Part shown: positions 14,958 to 15,553 of the stretch, in pieces
Position numbering within the stretch: the first letter of the stretch is position 1
Layout of the letters: the number at the start of each line of letters is the position of its first letter
Assembly: GCA_002404755.1 (NCBI GenBank)
Contig: DHKI01000031.1
Location: 1-15,553, forward strand
From: Clostridiales bacterium UBA4698
GTDB lineage: Bacteria; Bacillota; Clostridia; TANB77; UBA1234
Direction of reading: 5' to 3'
Length of the DNA: 15,553 nt
The notes under the pieces: model-generated
What the model was told of the DNA's origin: nothing
The model's input: the letters and a program-made list of their open reading frames with translations, nothing else
Database searches by the model: none
Translations under genes and position numbers: made by a program

Positions 14958-15468
14958 ATGTGCTTTTAAATGGGCTTTCTAATAAAGTAATCCTAGGCTT
15001 ATTGCTATCAATTTCTGCAGATATTCCTATAGGTATTGTCATTATTGGATTACTGTGTCCAAAATTTACATTATAAATCATTGGTTTGTCAATATACTCA
15101 TTAAGTATTTTTTCAAAACAAGACTGATTCATATCAACTCCAAAAAATGTTCCAATAATTATACCATTTATCTGATACAATATTTTGTTCTGTTTTAATG
15201 TTTCAATATCTCTATTAAATTTTTGTGGAGATGTGAAAGCATCCTCGATAAATAATATTTTGTCTTTGAAATCAGGCATGTATTCAGTTCCTAACAAAGA
15301 AAGAATTGTACTCAAGTTGCCTCCTACTAAAATGCCTTTTGCCACTTCTTTATAATTTATGCTATCTAGATGTATATTGGTGGTGTATCCACCAGTTAAT
15401 GACATCAACACGTTAATATTATCACTTTTAAACATGTTTATCAACTGTATTGATGCTGATTTTAACAA
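14956..15468 (-). pseudogene. remnant of S66 LD-carboxypeptidase (LdcA/MccF family)
   Basis: The frame encodes about 170 residues, against about 300-350 for the family. The part before the first Rossmann-like GGY region is missing, and after TGGYTTNIHLDSIN the sequence jumps straight to KGILVGGNLSTIL. The stretch that normally lies between, with the nucleophile Ser of the GYSD motif, is gone. The catalytic Glu region (ILFIED) and His region (GHSNPIMTIPIG) are kept. No ATG starts the frame and no good ribosome site is seen; TTG at 15468 is the first candidate. The intact enzyme recycles murein by cutting L,D-peptide bonds or gives self-immunity to microcin C-like compounds. The frame remains open despite the deletion, so decay is recent or the fragment is kept for another reason. 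Confidence 0.75.
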
Positions 15469-15483
15469 ACATATAAATTAAAC

Positions 15484-15512
15484 TTGACCTTCTTATATGT
15501 TCTAAATATAAT
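15484..15512 (+). promoter_or_regulatory. promoter of the right-edge tRNA
   Basis: TTGACC (15484-15489) and TATAAT (15507-15512) with a 17-bp spacer lie 15 bases upstream of the tRNA 5' end. Confidence 0.85.
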
Positions 15513-15527
15513 AATCTTGTTGAATAT

Positions 15528-15553
15528 AGCGGATTAGCTCAGTTGGCTAGAGC
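15528..15553 (+). tRNA. tRNA, 5' part only (isotype not determinable)
   Basis: The window ends inside a tRNA gene: acceptor strand AGCGGAT, T8 A9, D-stem GCTC/GAGC and D-loop with GG. The anticodon is beyond the edge. The D-arm is the type shared by Met, Arg and Ile tRNAs. The start at 15528 places U8 correctly. Confidence 0.85.

Noticed and set aside
14860..14960. T-box riboswitch upstream of metG
   Set aside because: The leader is far too short, and no T-box (AGGGTGGNACCGCG-like) sequence or terminator/antiterminator pair is present. The element is a tRNA-like cloverleaf, not a tRNA-binding leader.

Overview
The window is AT-rich DNA from a low-GC, endospore-forming Firmicute, most likely a clostridium-like anaerobe. 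The evidence is the sporulation gene spoIIE, ComEA, SMC, a PBP5/DacF-type carboxypeptidase, a pyrimidine-nucleoside phosphorylase of the Bacillus/Clostridium type, strong AAGGAGG ribosome sites and U-tract terminators. I cannot name the species.

Layout. (1) Bases 1-650: a pyrimidine-rich stretch without a convincing gene, then a small Xre regulator of the restriction-modification controller (C-protein) type with a C-box in front of it and its own terminator. (2) 715-3222, minus strand: an operon comEA-like, pyrimidine-nucleoside phosphorylase, an unknown 137-aa protein and a coupled 32-codon ORF that runs into the terminator. (3) 3233-4657, plus strand: a divergent D,D-carboxypeptidase. (4) 4823-4899: tRNA-Arg(UCU). 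(5) 5033-10923, minus strand: smc, then spoIIE with its own sporulation-type promoter. (6) 11108-11889, plus strand: a 30-codon membrane peptide and lemA. (7) 11950-12025: tRNA-Lys(CUU). (8) 12424-13155: an SDR oxidoreductase, convergent with (9) metG, which has a tRNA-Met-like element in its leader. (10) A decayed S66 peptidase, then the 5' part of a third tRNA at the right edge.

The main observation is a coincidence across genes. spoIIE is split into three reading frames by two single extra bases, and the membrane peptide before lemA is split once. In all three cases the last zero-frame codon before the break is CGG followed by A. Skipping the C gives GGA (Gly) and restores a well-formed protein. 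By my hand scan of every other recognisable gene here, including the 1179-codon smc, in-frame CGG occurs nowhere else, although AGA, CGT, CGC and CGA are all used for Arg. This suggests that CGG is unassigned or starved in this organism and that ribosomes shift +1 at CGG-A, or that CGGA is read as a four-base Gly codon. Sequence error has to be excluded, but three independent errors all creating an otherwise absent codon would be odd.

Other notable items are the tRNA-Met mimic next to the metG ribosome site, which keeps the CAU anticodon and A73 but lacks the D-loop GG and the T-loop TTC; the orphan controller protein with a C-box; the 21-bp promoter spacing before spoIIE; and an S66 peptidase remnant that has lost its nucleophile region.
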